From assembly GCF_017813235.1 (NCBI RefSeq), contig NZ_JAGISH010000004.1, forward strand, positions 100,747 to 164,746: DNA of 64,000 nt, read 5' to 3'. This document shows positions 1 to 7,793 of the stretch, in pieces. The DNA is from Sagittula salina (GTDB lineage: Bacteria > Pseudomonadota > Alphaproteobacteria > Rhodobacterales > Rhodobacteraceae). Below the pieces are notes generated by a model that was given only the letters and a program-made list of their open reading frames with translations, did not search any database and was not told the DNA's origin. Made by a program: the position numbers and the translations under genes. Positions within the stretch are counted from its first letter, which is position 1, and every line of letters begins with the position of its first letter.

Positions 1-56
<56 letters not shown>

Positions 57-57
57 C

Positions 58-74
58 GGGTCGCACGGCGACCC
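58..74. other. Hairpin in the leader of the first gene
   Basis: A perfect 7-bp stem (gggtcgc / gcgaccc) with the 3-nt loop acg lies 24 bases before the first ATG. It has no T-tract, so it could be the tail of an upstream terminator or a leader structure. Nothing upstream is available to decide. Confidence 0.35.
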
Positions 75-98
75 GAAACCCCTGACGGAGCCCCTGGC

Positions 99-1352
99 AT
101 GATCCTGCAAGACCTCGACATCATCGTGACCGCACCGCCCTACCCCGGTTGGGGCGGGCGCTACTGGATTCTCGTGAAACTCACCACAGCCTGCGGCATC
201 ACCGGCTGGGGCGAATGCTACGCCGCCTCGGTCGGGCCAAAGGCCATGACCGCCGTGATCGAGGACGTCTTCCAGCGCCATCTCGAAGGCGAGAACCCCG
301 AAAACGTCGAACGCGCCTTCCGCCGCGCCTATTCTTCCGGCTTCACCCAGCGCCCCGATCTGACCGTCATGGGCGCCTTCTCGGGGCTGGAGATCGCCTG
401 CTGGGACATCCTTGGCAAGGCCCGCGACCGGCCGGTGCACGCGCTCATGGGCGGGCTGATGACCGAACGCTTGCGCGCCTATACCTACCTCTATCCCCTG
501 CCCCACCACCGGATGTCCGAATTCTGGACCTCCCCCGAACAGGCGGCCGAATCCGCGCTCGACTGCGTGGCGCGCGGCTACACGGCGGTGAAATTCGACC
601 CCGCTGGCCCCTACACCATGCGCGGCGGCCACCAGCCCGCCATGGCCGATATCGCCCTCTCCGTGGCCTTCTGCAAGACCATCCGCGAGGCCGTGGGCCC
701 GAAGGCCGACCTGCTCTTCGGCACCCACGGCCAGTTCACCACCGCCGGCGCGATCCGCCTCGGTCAGGCCCTCGAGCCCTACAACCCGCTGTGGTTCGAA
801 GAACCGATCCCGCCGGACAACCTGCTGGAATATGCCGCGGTGGCGCAGGCCGTGCGCATCCCCGTGGCCACCGGCGAACGCCTCTGCACCCGCTCCGAAT
901 TCGCCACCGTGCTGCGTTCCGGCGGGGCAAGGATCCTGCAACCGGCGCTGGGGCGCGTCGGCGGCCTCTGGGAGGCGCGCAAACTCGCCGCGCTGGCGGA
1001 ATCCTTCAACGCCGAAATCGCGCCCCATCTCTACGCGGGCCCGGTGGAATGGGCCGCCAATATCCAGCTTGCCGCCTGCATCCCCAACATCCTCATGGCC
1101 GAAACCATCGAGACTCCCTTCCATGCGCGGCTCATCCGGCACGCCATCACGGTGGAGGGCGGCTTTGTCACGCCCCCCACCGCCCCTGGCCTTGGCATCG
1201 ACGTCGACGAGGCGCTGGCGCGCGCGCACCGCTATACGGGCGACGACCTGCACCTGCAGATGCGGGACGCGCCCTGCAACTATCACGGCGCGAATGCGTT
1301 TCAGGGGGGTGCCCCCGCCGCCGACACGCCCCCGGAACCGGGCGATTCGTGA
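99..1352 (+). CDS. Mandelate racemase/muconate lactonizing enzyme family protein (enolase superfamily)
   Basis: A 417-residue cytosolic enzyme expected to abstract a proton alpha to a carboxylate of a sugar acid or similar substrate. The N-terminal capping domain is followed by a (beta/alpha)7 barrel. Visible barrel motifs are KFDPAG (Lys165), the metal-ligand glutamate in WFEEP (about 234), a second in TGE (260) and the distal PH (His310), which fits a dehydratase or racemase base. The third-strand segment reads FGTHGQ (207-212), with no Asp where most relatives place the first metal ligand. A GGAG about 10 bases before the ATG supports this start. The substrate cannot be read from sequence; the neighbouring amidase and acyl-CoA synthetase do not define a pathway. 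Confidence 0.85.
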   Translation: MILQDLDIIVTAPPYPGWGGRYWILVKLTTACGITGWGECYAASVGPKAMTAVIEDVFQRHLEGENPENVERAFRRAYSSGFTQRPDLTVMGAFSGLEIACWDILGKARDRPVHALMGGLMTERLRAYTYLYPLPHHRMSEFWTSPEQAAESALDCVARGYTAVKFDPAGPYTMRGGHQPAMADIALSVAFCKTIREAVGPKADLLFGTHGQFTTAGAIRLGQALEPYNPLWFEEPIPPDNLLEYAAVAQAVRIPVATGERLCTRSEFATVLRSGGARILQPALGRVGGLWEARKLAALAESFNAEIAPHLYAGPVEWAANIQLAACIPNILMAETIETPFHARLIRHAITVEGGFVTPPTAPGLGIDVDEALARAHRYTGDDLHLQMRDAPCNYHGANAFQGGAPAADTPPEPGDS

Positions 1353-1415
1353 TCTCGCCTTTTGCCGAAGACCCCCCTATAGTCTGCCCAATCAATGAGG
1401 CAGTGAGACTGACTT

Positions 1416-1748
1416 ATGGACCACAAAGCCCCCCCGGCCCCGCCGGAAGAAATGGAATCCAACGCCCAGAACGCCGCCGCCTTTCTCAAGACGCTGGCCC
1501 ATGAAGGCCGTCTGATGATCCTCTGCCACCTCGGCGGGGGCGAGAAATCCGTGGGCGAACTGGAATCCCTGCTCGGTATCCGGCAGGCCGCCGTCTCGCA
1601 GATGCTCGCCCGCCTGCGCGAAGAGGGCCTCGTCATCACCCGCCGCGAGGGCAAGACGATCTACTACAGCCTCGCCAACGACAACACGAGCCGCGTCATC
1701 GGCCTGCTCTACGAAATGTTCTGCTCGGGTCCGGATGCCACCTGCTGA
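1416..1748 (+). CDS. ArsR/SmtB-family repressor, SqrR/BigR-like
   Basis: A 110-residue winged-helix regulator. The start of helix 2 reads LMILC (Cys37), the recognition segment is QAAVSQMLARLREEGLV (about 57-73), and the wing follows at about 74-86. Cys37 and Cys103 are 66 residues apart, the same spacing as the pair that forms a tetrasulfide bridge in the sulfide-sensing repressor SqrR, and both sit in equivalent contexts (LMILC and the last helix, YEMFC). A reactive-sulfur sensor is therefore the best guess; a classical metal site is not evident. Its 3' end overlaps the following amidase gene by 14 bases, implying co-transcription. No sulfide-oxidation gene is visible in the window. Confidence 0.85.
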   Translation: MDHKAPPAPPEEMESNAQNAAAFLKTLAHEGRLMILCHLGGGEKSVGELESLLGIRQAAVSQMLARLREEGLVITRREGKTIYYSLANDNTSRVIGLLYEMFCSGPDATC

Positions 1749-3153
1749 GCGCGGCTTTTCCGGCCCGGACCTCTGCGCCCTGACGGCGGTGGAGGCGGTT
1801 ACCCTGCTGAAACGCCGCGCCGTCTCGCCCCGAGAACTGGTCGAGGCCAGCCTGACCCGCATCGCCACGACCTCCCCCGCGATCAACGCCATGGTCACGC
1901 CCTGCGCCGACCGCGCTCTGAACGCCGCCTCCAAGGCCACGCCCGACAGCCTGCTCGCGGGCCTGCCCATCGGCATCAAGGACCTCACTCCGGTTGCGGG
2001 CGTCCGCACCACATGGGGCACGCCCGCCCACGCCGACCATATCCCCGCCGCCTCCGACCCGCTGGTCACGCGGCTGGAAGCGCGCGGCGCCGTGGTGATG
2101 GGCAAGACCAACACCCCCGAAATGGGCGCCGGCGGCAATACCTTCAACGCCGTCTTCGGCGCCACCCGCAACCCGTGGGACACGCGGCTGAACGCGGGCG
2201 GCTCCTCGGGCGGCGCGGCGGCGGGGCTGGCCACAGGAGAGGTCTGGCTCAGCCACGGCTCCGACCTTGGCGGCTCGCTGCGCACCCCCGCGAGCTATTG
2301 CGGCATCGTCGGCCTGCGCCCCAGCCCCGGCCTTGTCGCCTCCGGCCCCGGCGTGGATGCCTTCGACCGCATGGGAGTCGAAGGTCCCATGGCCCGCACC
2401 GTCGCGGACGTGGCGCTCTTTCTCGATGCCATGGCGGGGTTCGAGGCCAGCTGTCCGCTCTCCCACCCCGGCGGCGCCTTCCTCGCCGCGCTCGACACCG
2501 ACCCCGGCCCGATCCGCATCGCCTTCTCCCCCGATCTGGACCGGCTTCCCGTCACCGCAGAGATCGCCGGTGTTCACGCAACCGCCCTCGCCCGCGTCGC
2601 GGCCCCCGACCTCACCGTCGAGGAGATCGCCCCAACCTTCCCGGGCCGTGACCACGCCTTCCGCACCTTCCGCGCCCTCGGCATGTGGACAAAATCGAAA
2701 CTCACCCCGGTCCGCGTCTCCGACCGCTTCAAACCCACGCTGAAGGCGAATATCGCCGAAGGCGCCGTCCTCACTCCCGATGACATCGCCACGGCGACCA
2801 TCACCCGCACCCGGCTCTTCGCCACCATGCAGGCGCTCTTCGCCCAACACGATGTGCTCGCCTGCCCGGTCACCGGCCTCGCCCCCCTGCCGGTCGCTGT
2901 CGAATACCCGACCGAGATCGCCGGCACGCCGACGCGCGATTACCTCGACTGGCTCTCCTTCGCGTTCCTCGCGACGTTAACCGGCCTGCCCGCGCTGTCG
3001 CTGCCGGTTGGCTTCACCCCGGCGGGACTCCCGGTCGGCCTGCAACTCATCGGCCCCCCGCGCGGCGAAGCGCGCCTCCTGCAGGTGGCGCAGCGCCTCC
3101 AACAGGCTCTGGGCCTGCCAGGGACGCCAATCGACCCCAATCGCCAACACTGA
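1735..3153 (+). CDS. Amidase signature family hydrolase
   Basis: A 472-residue amidase hydrolysing a carboxamide; family members include indoleacetamide hydrolase, GatA-like and acylamidases. The Ser-cisSer-Lys triad is intact: Lys82 in GIKD, the cis-Ser157 in GGSSGG, and the nucleophile Ser181 in DLGGSLRTPA. The 24-residue spacing between the two serines is canonical. The length is normal for the family. Translation starts inside the 3' end of the ArsR gene (14-base overlap), so the two are probably translationally coupled and the regulator may control this enzyme. GatA is unlikely because no gatB or gatC is adjacent. Substrate unknown. Confidence 0.88.
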   Translation: MPPAERGFSGPDLCALTAVEAVTLLKRRAVSPRELVEASLTRIATTSPAINAMVTPCADRALNAASKATPDSLLAGLPIGIKDLTPVAGVRTTWGTPAHADHIPAASDPLVTRLEARGAVVMGKTNTPEMGAGGNTFNAVFGATRNPWDTRLNAGGSSGGAAAGLATGEVWLSHGSDLGGSLRTPASYCGIVGLRPSPGLVASGPGVDAFDRMGVEGPMARTVADVALFLDAMAGFEASCPLSHPGGAFLAALDTDPGPIRIAFSPDLDRLPVTAEIAGVHATALARVAAPDLTVEEIAPTFPGRDHAFRTFRALGMWTKSKLTPVRVSDRFKPTLKANIAEGAVLTPDDIATATITRTRLFATMQALFAQHDVLACPVTGLAPLPVAVEYPTEIAGTPTRDYLDWLSFAFLATLTGLPALSLPVGFTPAGLPVGLQLIGPPRGEARLLQVAQRLQQALGLPGTPIDPNRQH

Positions 3154-3263
3154 ACCGCGAACACCCGGCGCGCCTCTGCGACGCCAGAAAATGCTGCAAA
3201 GCCTTCGACCGCGACTGTCCACAATGGCAAAAGCGCGCGCCTTCAAGACCCGCGCCGCCCTTG

Positions 3264-3348
3264 CTTCTTTGGTTCGAAAATACCTCGTTGGGGGCTTGGG
3301 GGAAGCAGCGCTTCCCCCAATTTCCGCGCGCGCCGCAGGCGCGCGCGG
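3264..3348 (+). repeat. Composite intergenic element, copy 1 (box plus two hairpins)
   Basis: A box reading cttctttggttcgaaaatac is followed by two perfect 11-bp stem-loops, at 3296-3320 (loop agc) and 3324-3348 (loop gca). It lies between convergent genes (amidase and acyl-CoA synthetase), where it may also end transcription. The same box recurs at five other intergenic sites in the window. Confidence 0.7.
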
Positions 3349-3390
3349 ATCGCCCTGGCACAGCCGGGGCGAAACCATTCGCCTAAAGCC

Positions 3391-5271
3391 TCAGGCCGCC
3401 GTTTCCCAGGGCCGGGTGAAGTCCCCAAGCACCTGCCCGACCGCGCCCTCGGACGCCCCCTCCAGAACCACCTGCGCCACCAGCCCGCGCGACTTGTCGT
3501 CCGCGACCGCGACCACCCGTGCCGACAGGCCGGCCTGCTCCAGCGCCGCGTTATAGACGCGCGTGATGGCGTGCTTGCGCAGGTCGGGCTTGAACACCTT
3601 GCCCACGGCGGTCTTCGGCAATTCAGGCAGGATCGTCATGTGCTTGGGGTGTGCCGCGCGTTCGTGCACATGCACCCTGGCGAAATCCATCAGTTCCTCT
3701 TCCGTCACTGACGCGCCGTCCACGAGCTCCACAAAGGCACAGGGCAGCTCGCCGGAATGCGCGTCCGGCTGGCCGATGGCCCCCGCGAAGGCCACCGCCG
3801 GATGCGCCAGCAGCGCCTCCTCGATCTCGGCCGGGTCGATATTGTGCCCGCCCCGGATGATCAGATCCTTCGCCCGGCCCGTGATCCACAGGTAACCATC
3901 GGCGTCGAGCTTGCCCAGATCGCCGGTCCGCAGGTAGCGGTCAAAGTGGAACAGGTCGGCGTTGCGCGGCGTCTCCGTATAGGTTCTGCCCGCATAGACA
4001 CCGGGGTTCGACACGCAGATCTCGCCGATCTCGTCCACCGCACAATCCACCGGTTGTCCGTCCTTGACCTTCAGGATGCGCACGTCCGTATAGGGGAAGG
4101 GGATGCCGACGGAGCCGACCTTCTTCTCCCCTGCGGGCGGGTTGACCGACACCAGACAGGTCGCCTCCGTCAGGCCGTAACCCTCGCAGATGGTCACGCC
4201 GCAGGCGCTTTCGAACCGCTTGAACAGCTCCATCGGCATCGGCGCGGAGCCGGAGAACGCCGTCTTCACCGTCGAGATATCCGCATCCACCTTGCGCTGC
4301 ATCAGCGCCGAAACAGCCGTCGGCACGGTGATGACAAAGGTCGTCTTCCAGCGTTCGCAAAGCTTCCAGAAGTTGTCAAAGACCCCCTCCCCGCGATAGC
4401 CCGCAGGCGTCGGGAAAACCACATGTGCCCCCGAACAGATGATCGCCATCAGGATGACGTGGCAGGCAAAGACATGGAACAGCGGCAGCGGACACATCAC
4501 GCTGTCGTTCTCGTCGAACAGTAGCGTACCGCCCAGCCAGCCGTTGTACATCACCCCGGAATAAAGGTGCTGCGCCACCTTCGGCATCCCCGTGGTGCCG
4601 CCGGTATGGAAATAGGCCGCGACGCGATCCTCCGTGCTGTCGGCAAAGGTCAGCGTGGTCGGCTGCTTCTTCGTTTCCTTGCGAAAGCAGCGGTAGTCGG
4701 CGTGCGGTTCGCCCTCTGCCTTGGGACGGATCAGCGGCACGATCCATTTCTTCGGCGGCGTCAGGTAGCGGTTGAGGTCGACCTCCAGCACCGTGTGCAC
4801 GGCGGGCGCGTGGCGCACCGCCTCGCGGACCTTCTGCGGCACATCGGTCTTCGGAAAGGGCTTCAGAGTCACAACCACCTTGGCGCCGGTTTCGCGCAGG
4901 ATGGCGGCGATCTGTTCCGGCTCCAGCAACGGGTTGATCGGGTTGACGATCCCCGCGACCATGCCGCCCAGCAACGTCGTCACCGTCTCCATGCAGTTGG
5001 GCAGCACGTAGGCCACCACGTCATCCTCGCCCACGCCAAGCGCGCGGAACAGGTTCGCGGCCTGCGCCGTGCGGTCGCGCAACTGCGCCCAGGTCAGCGT
5101 CTCCGCCTTGTCCTGCGGCCCCGAAAGCAACTGGTAGCTGGTCGCGGCGCGGTCCGGAAAGCGCTCCGCCGTCCGCGTGAGTTGCCCCCAAAGCGTGCTG
5201 GGCACATCCCGTTCGCTCCACGGCATTTCCGTCTCGATGTTCCTGCGATCCTGCTGCGTGGCGAAATCCAT
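3391..5271 (-). CDS. AMP-forming acyl-CoA synthetase
   Basis: A 626-residue ANL-superfamily ligase that activates a carboxylic acid to an acyl-adenylate and then a CoA thioester. Motifs in order: the P-loop-like HTGGTTGMPK (about 222), the substrate-gate segment CPLPLFHVFA, the adenine motif EGYGLTEAT (about 367), YLRTGDLG (about 445), the hinge GRAKDLIIRGGHNIDP, and the catalytic lysine in PKTAVGKVFKPDLR near the C-terminus. No signal peptide. Length is ordinary for a medium/long-chain or aryl ligase. Its gene faces the amidase and appears monocistronic, with the DUF1992 gene divergent. Chain specificity cannot be predicted. Confidence 0.9.
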   Translation of the reverse strand: MDFATQQDRRNIETEMPWSERDVPSTLWGQLTRTAERFPDRAATSYQLLSGPQDKAETLTWAQLRDRTAQAANLFRALGVGEDDVVAYVLPNCMETVTTLLGGMVAGIVNPINPLLEPEQIAAILRETGAKVVVTLKPFPKTDVPQKVREAVRHAPAVHTVLEVDLNRYLTPPKKWIVPLIRPKAEGEPHADYRCFRKETKKQPTTLTFADSTEDRVAAYFHTGGTTGMPKVAQHLYSGVMYNGWLGGTLLFDENDSVMCPLPLFHVFACHVILMAIICSGAHVVFPTPAGYRGEGVFDNFWKLCERWKTTFVITVPTAVSALMQRKVDADISTVKTAFSGSAPMPMELFKRFESACGVTICEGYGLTEATCLVSVNPPAGEKKVGSVGIPFPYTDVRILKVKDGQPVDCAVDEIGEICVSNPGVYAGRTYTETPRNADLFHFDRYLRTGDLGKLDADGYLWITGRAKDLIIRGGHNIDPAEIEEALLAHPAVAFAGAIGQPDAHSGELPCAFVELVDGASVTEEELMDFARVHVHERAAHPKHMTILPELPKTAVGKVFKPDLRKHAITRVYNAALEQAGLSARVVAVADDKSRGLVAQVVLEGASEGAVGQVLGDFTRPWETAA

Positions 5272-5411
5272 GCCGCGTCCTCCCTCTGTCTCCGCGTCCA
5301 GTCTTGGCCGCCCCGTCCCTGCCGCGCAAGGTCAGAGAACGCAACGTGAGCGTCGGCGTGACGCAGCGTTTCCACCTTCCCCCGGCCCGGGCGGCATGGC
5401 ACCTTCATAGC

Positions 5412-5711
5412 ATGGACCACCCGCTGATCGACCTTATCAACGCAAAAATCCGGGCCGCCGAGGCCGAGGGCGCCTTTGACGATCTGCCCGGAGCGGGCAA
5501 ACCGCTGCCGACCTGCGACGATCCGGAGAACGCGGTTCTGACCCGCATCCTGAAGGACAACGGCGCCGTGCCGGAGGCCGTGAGCCTCTCCAGGAACCTC
5601 GCCCGCCTGCGTGCCGAACTGCTGGAAACCGCCGACCGCACCCGCCGCCGGACGCTCCTGCAGGACATGGCAATGCTGGAAACCCGGCTGGAGATCGCCA
5701 GACGCCGCTAG
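5412..5711 (+). CDS. DUF1992 (DnaJ-homologue subfamily C member 28-like) protein
   Basis: A 99-residue cytosolic protein matching the DUF1992 domain: an N-terminal helix (LIDLINAKIRAAEAEGAF), the signature DDLPGAGKPL (about 24-33), then two charged helices rich in Arg and Glu. The ATG at 5412 puts the start of the conserved domain at residue 1; the frame is open further upstream, but that extension has no family similarity. Function is unknown in bacteria; the eukaryotic homologue is linked to Golgi traffic. A methyltransferase gene follows 70 bases downstream on the same strand. Confidence 0.8.
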   Translation: MDHPLIDLINAKIRAAEAEGAFDDLPGAGKPLPTCDDPENAVLTRILKDNGAVPEAVSLSRNLARLRAELLETADRTRRRTLLQDMAMLETRLEIARRR

Positions 5712-5781
5712 CGCCGCGCCTCTGGCCATCCCCGCCGCATTGCGGCACAGATGGCATCAACAAGGGCACGTGGGGGCAGGC

Positions 5782-6978
5782 ATGGTCACGGTCAAGGAAC
5801 AGTACGAACATTTCCCCTATCCCGCGCGCGACCCGGCCGCAGAGGCCAGGCGACTGATCTCCGGCTCGCCCTCGCGCCCCTCGGAGATGGATCACTTTCT
5901 CTGGGGCGGGGCGCGCGACTGGTCGCAACGCCTGCGCGTGCTGATCGCCGGGGGCGGCACCGGCGACGCGCTGATCCAGCTGGCGCAACTGATGACGAAC
6001 GCCGGCGCGCCCTATGACATGACCTACGTCGACCTCTCCGCCGCCTCGCGCGACATCGCGGAGGCGCGGGCCCGCGCGCGCGGCCTGACGGGAATCACCT
6101 TTGTTACCGGCTCACTGCTGGATGCGGCATCTCTCGGGCCGTTCGACTACATCGACTGCTGCGGTGTGCTGCACCACCTGCCCGATCCCGACGCGGGCTT
6201 TGCCGCGCTGCGCGCCGCGCTCGCGCCGGGCGGCGGCATGGGCTTCATGGTCTACGCGCCTTACGGGCGGTCCGGGGTCTATCCGCTACAGGAAGCCTTT
6301 GGCGCGCTCTTTGACGGCCTGCCCCCCGGCGACCGCCTGACCCGAGCGCGGCAGATCGTCGAGGGCCTGCCCAAAGGACATCCCTTCGCCGCCAACACCA
6401 CGCTGATGGATCACGAACAAAGCGACGCGGGCTTCTATGACCTGCTGCTGCATTCGCAGGACACCCCCTACGACGTGGCCCGCCTGCTCGACACCTGCGC
6501 GCGCACCGGCTGGCACCTGCAGGGCTTCGTGCTGCCGGGGCTTTATGACCTTTCGCGCATCACCGACGTGCCCGCGGGCATGGCCCCGGAAACAGCCTTG
6601 GCGGTGGCCGAGAGACTGCGCGGCACGATCCGCAAACACGTGGGCTACCTCACGCCCTCGGACGAGAACCGCGCGCTGCCGAAACCCTCGCAGGCCAGCC
6701 TTGTACCGCGTTTTCAGCTGCCGAACCTGCCCCGCGTGGCGCAGATGATCGCGCAGGGCAAACCGCTGCCCGCCTCGCTGCCCGAACTCGACATCCGCAT
6801 CACGCTCCCGCGCGAGGCCGCGCCGCTGATCGCCGCCGCCGACGGGCGCCGGAGCCTTGCGCAGATCGCCGAAGCGGCGGGGCTGGACCCGCTGCGCATG
6901 GGCGCGCTCTGGGGCAAGGTCGACCGCGAATTCACCGCATGGGGGCTTTTGCACTATACGCGCTTCGGCCTGCCCTGA
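5782..6978 (+). CDS. Class I SAM-dependent methyltransferase with C-terminal extension
   Basis: A 398-residue protein. The N-terminal QYEHFPYPARDP resembles the QYExxPYP lead-in of a methyltransferase group. The SAM-binding loop is LIAGGGTGDAL (about 51-61), the acidic end of strand 2 is YVDLS, and motif IV is DYIDCCGVLHHLPDPDAG. After the Rossmann fold comes about 170 residues ending in a segment (about 350-375) that could form a small helix-turn-helix-like domain (DGRRSLAQIAEAAGLDP). The ATG at 5782 was chosen because the N-terminal motif starts just after it; the frame is open upstream without similarity. The substrate is unknown. Confidence 0.8.
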   Translation: MVTVKEQYEHFPYPARDPAAEARRLISGSPSRPSEMDHFLWGGARDWSQRLRVLIAGGGTGDALIQLAQLMTNAGAPYDMTYVDLSAASRDIAEARARARGLTGITFVTGSLLDAASLGPFDYIDCCGVLHHLPDPDAGFAALRAALAPGGGMGFMVYAPYGRSGVYPLQEAFGALFDGLPPGDRLTRARQIVEGLPKGHPFAANTTLMDHEQSDAGFYDLLLHSQDTPYDVARLLDTCARTGWHLQGFVLPGLYDLSRITDVPAGMAPETALAVAERLRGTIRKHVGYLTPSDENRALPKPSQASLVPRFQLPNLPRVAQMIAQGKPLPASLPELDIRITLPREAAPLIAAADGRRSLAQIAEAAGLDPLRMGALWGKVDREFTAWGLLHYTRFGLP

Positions 6979-7041
6979 GCAGCCCTCTGGCCCTCGTCGC
7001 CCGGCGCGTTAAACTTCCCCGGAACAACCAGAGGTTTCCCC

Positions 7042-7710
7042 ATGTGTGGCCGTTTCGCCGTCACCCTGCCGCCCGCCGCCATGGCGCAGCTGTTCAGGGC
7101 CGCGCCCGCCAACGACCTGCCGCCGGTGCCGAACTACAACGTCTGTCCCACCACGCAGATCCATGTCGTACAGGAGGCCGAAGGCCGGCGGCTGGTCGCC
7201 ATGCGCTGGGGCTTCATCCCGCATTGGTACAAGACCCCGGGCGATGGCCCTCTGCTGATCAACGCCCGCGCCGAGACCATCGCCGAAAAACCCGCCTTCC
7301 GTGTCGCCAGCCGTGCGCGGCGCTGCCTGATCCCGGCTGCGGGCTTCTACGAATGGACCAAGGACGCGGCGGGCAACCGCCTGCCATGGTACATCAGCCG
7401 CAGCGATGGCGACCCGCTGGTCATGGCGGGCGTCTGGCAGGACTGGGAGCACGACGGCGCCACGCTGCGCACCTGCGCCATCGTCACCTGCGGCGCCAAC
7501 ACACCGATGACGCGCATCCATCACCGGATGCCTGTGGTCCTGGAAACCCGCGACTGGGGCAAGTGGCTGGGCGAAGAAGGCCATGGCGCCGCCACCCTCA
7601 TGGTCCCCGCCCCGGACGCCGCGCTGCGGTTCCACCGCGTCGCCACTACAGTGAACTCCAACCGTGCCTCCGGCCCGGAACTGATCGACGAGGTGATTGA
7701 AACTCCCTGA
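7042..7710 (+). CDS. SOS response-associated peptidase (SRAP) family protein, YedK/HMCES-like
   Basis: A 222-residue SRAP-domain protein expected to shield abasic sites in single-stranded DNA through a covalent thiazolidine link to its N-terminal cysteine. It begins MCGRF, so Cys2 becomes the N-terminus after methionine removal. The other active-site residues are in place: Asn74 in INARAET, Glu104 in AAGFYEW and His160 in IHHRMPV, almost exactly the numbering of E. coli YedK. The absolute need for Cys2 fixes the start codon. Length is normal. It stands alone, with a copy of the intergenic repeat box after its 3' end. Confidence 0.93.
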   Translation: MCGRFAVTLPPAAMAQLFRAAPANDLPPVPNYNVCPTTQIHVVQEAEGRRLVAMRWGFIPHWYKTPGDGPLLINARAETIAEKPAFRVASRARRCLIPAAGFYEWTKDAAGNRLPWYISRSDGDPLVMAGVWQDWEHDGATLRTCAIVTCGANTPMTRIHHRMPVVLETRDWGKWLGEEGHGAATLMVPAPDAALRFHRVATTVNSNRASGPELIDEVIETP

Positions 7711-7738
7711 CCGGGGGCGCGGGCGTCGACCCGGAAAC

Positions 7739-7770
7739 AGGAGTATTTTCACCAAGGAGAAACAAGTTGG
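7739..7770 (-). repeat. Composite intergenic element box, copy 2
   Basis: Read on the minus strand this is ctccttggtgaaaatactcc plus flanks, nearly identical to copy 4 at 14550. It lies between the SRAP gene and the convergent glycoside hydrolase gene. No strong hairpin adjoins this copy. Confidence 0.65.
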
Positions 7771-7793
7771 CGGGCCAGTCCGCGCCGAGGTTC

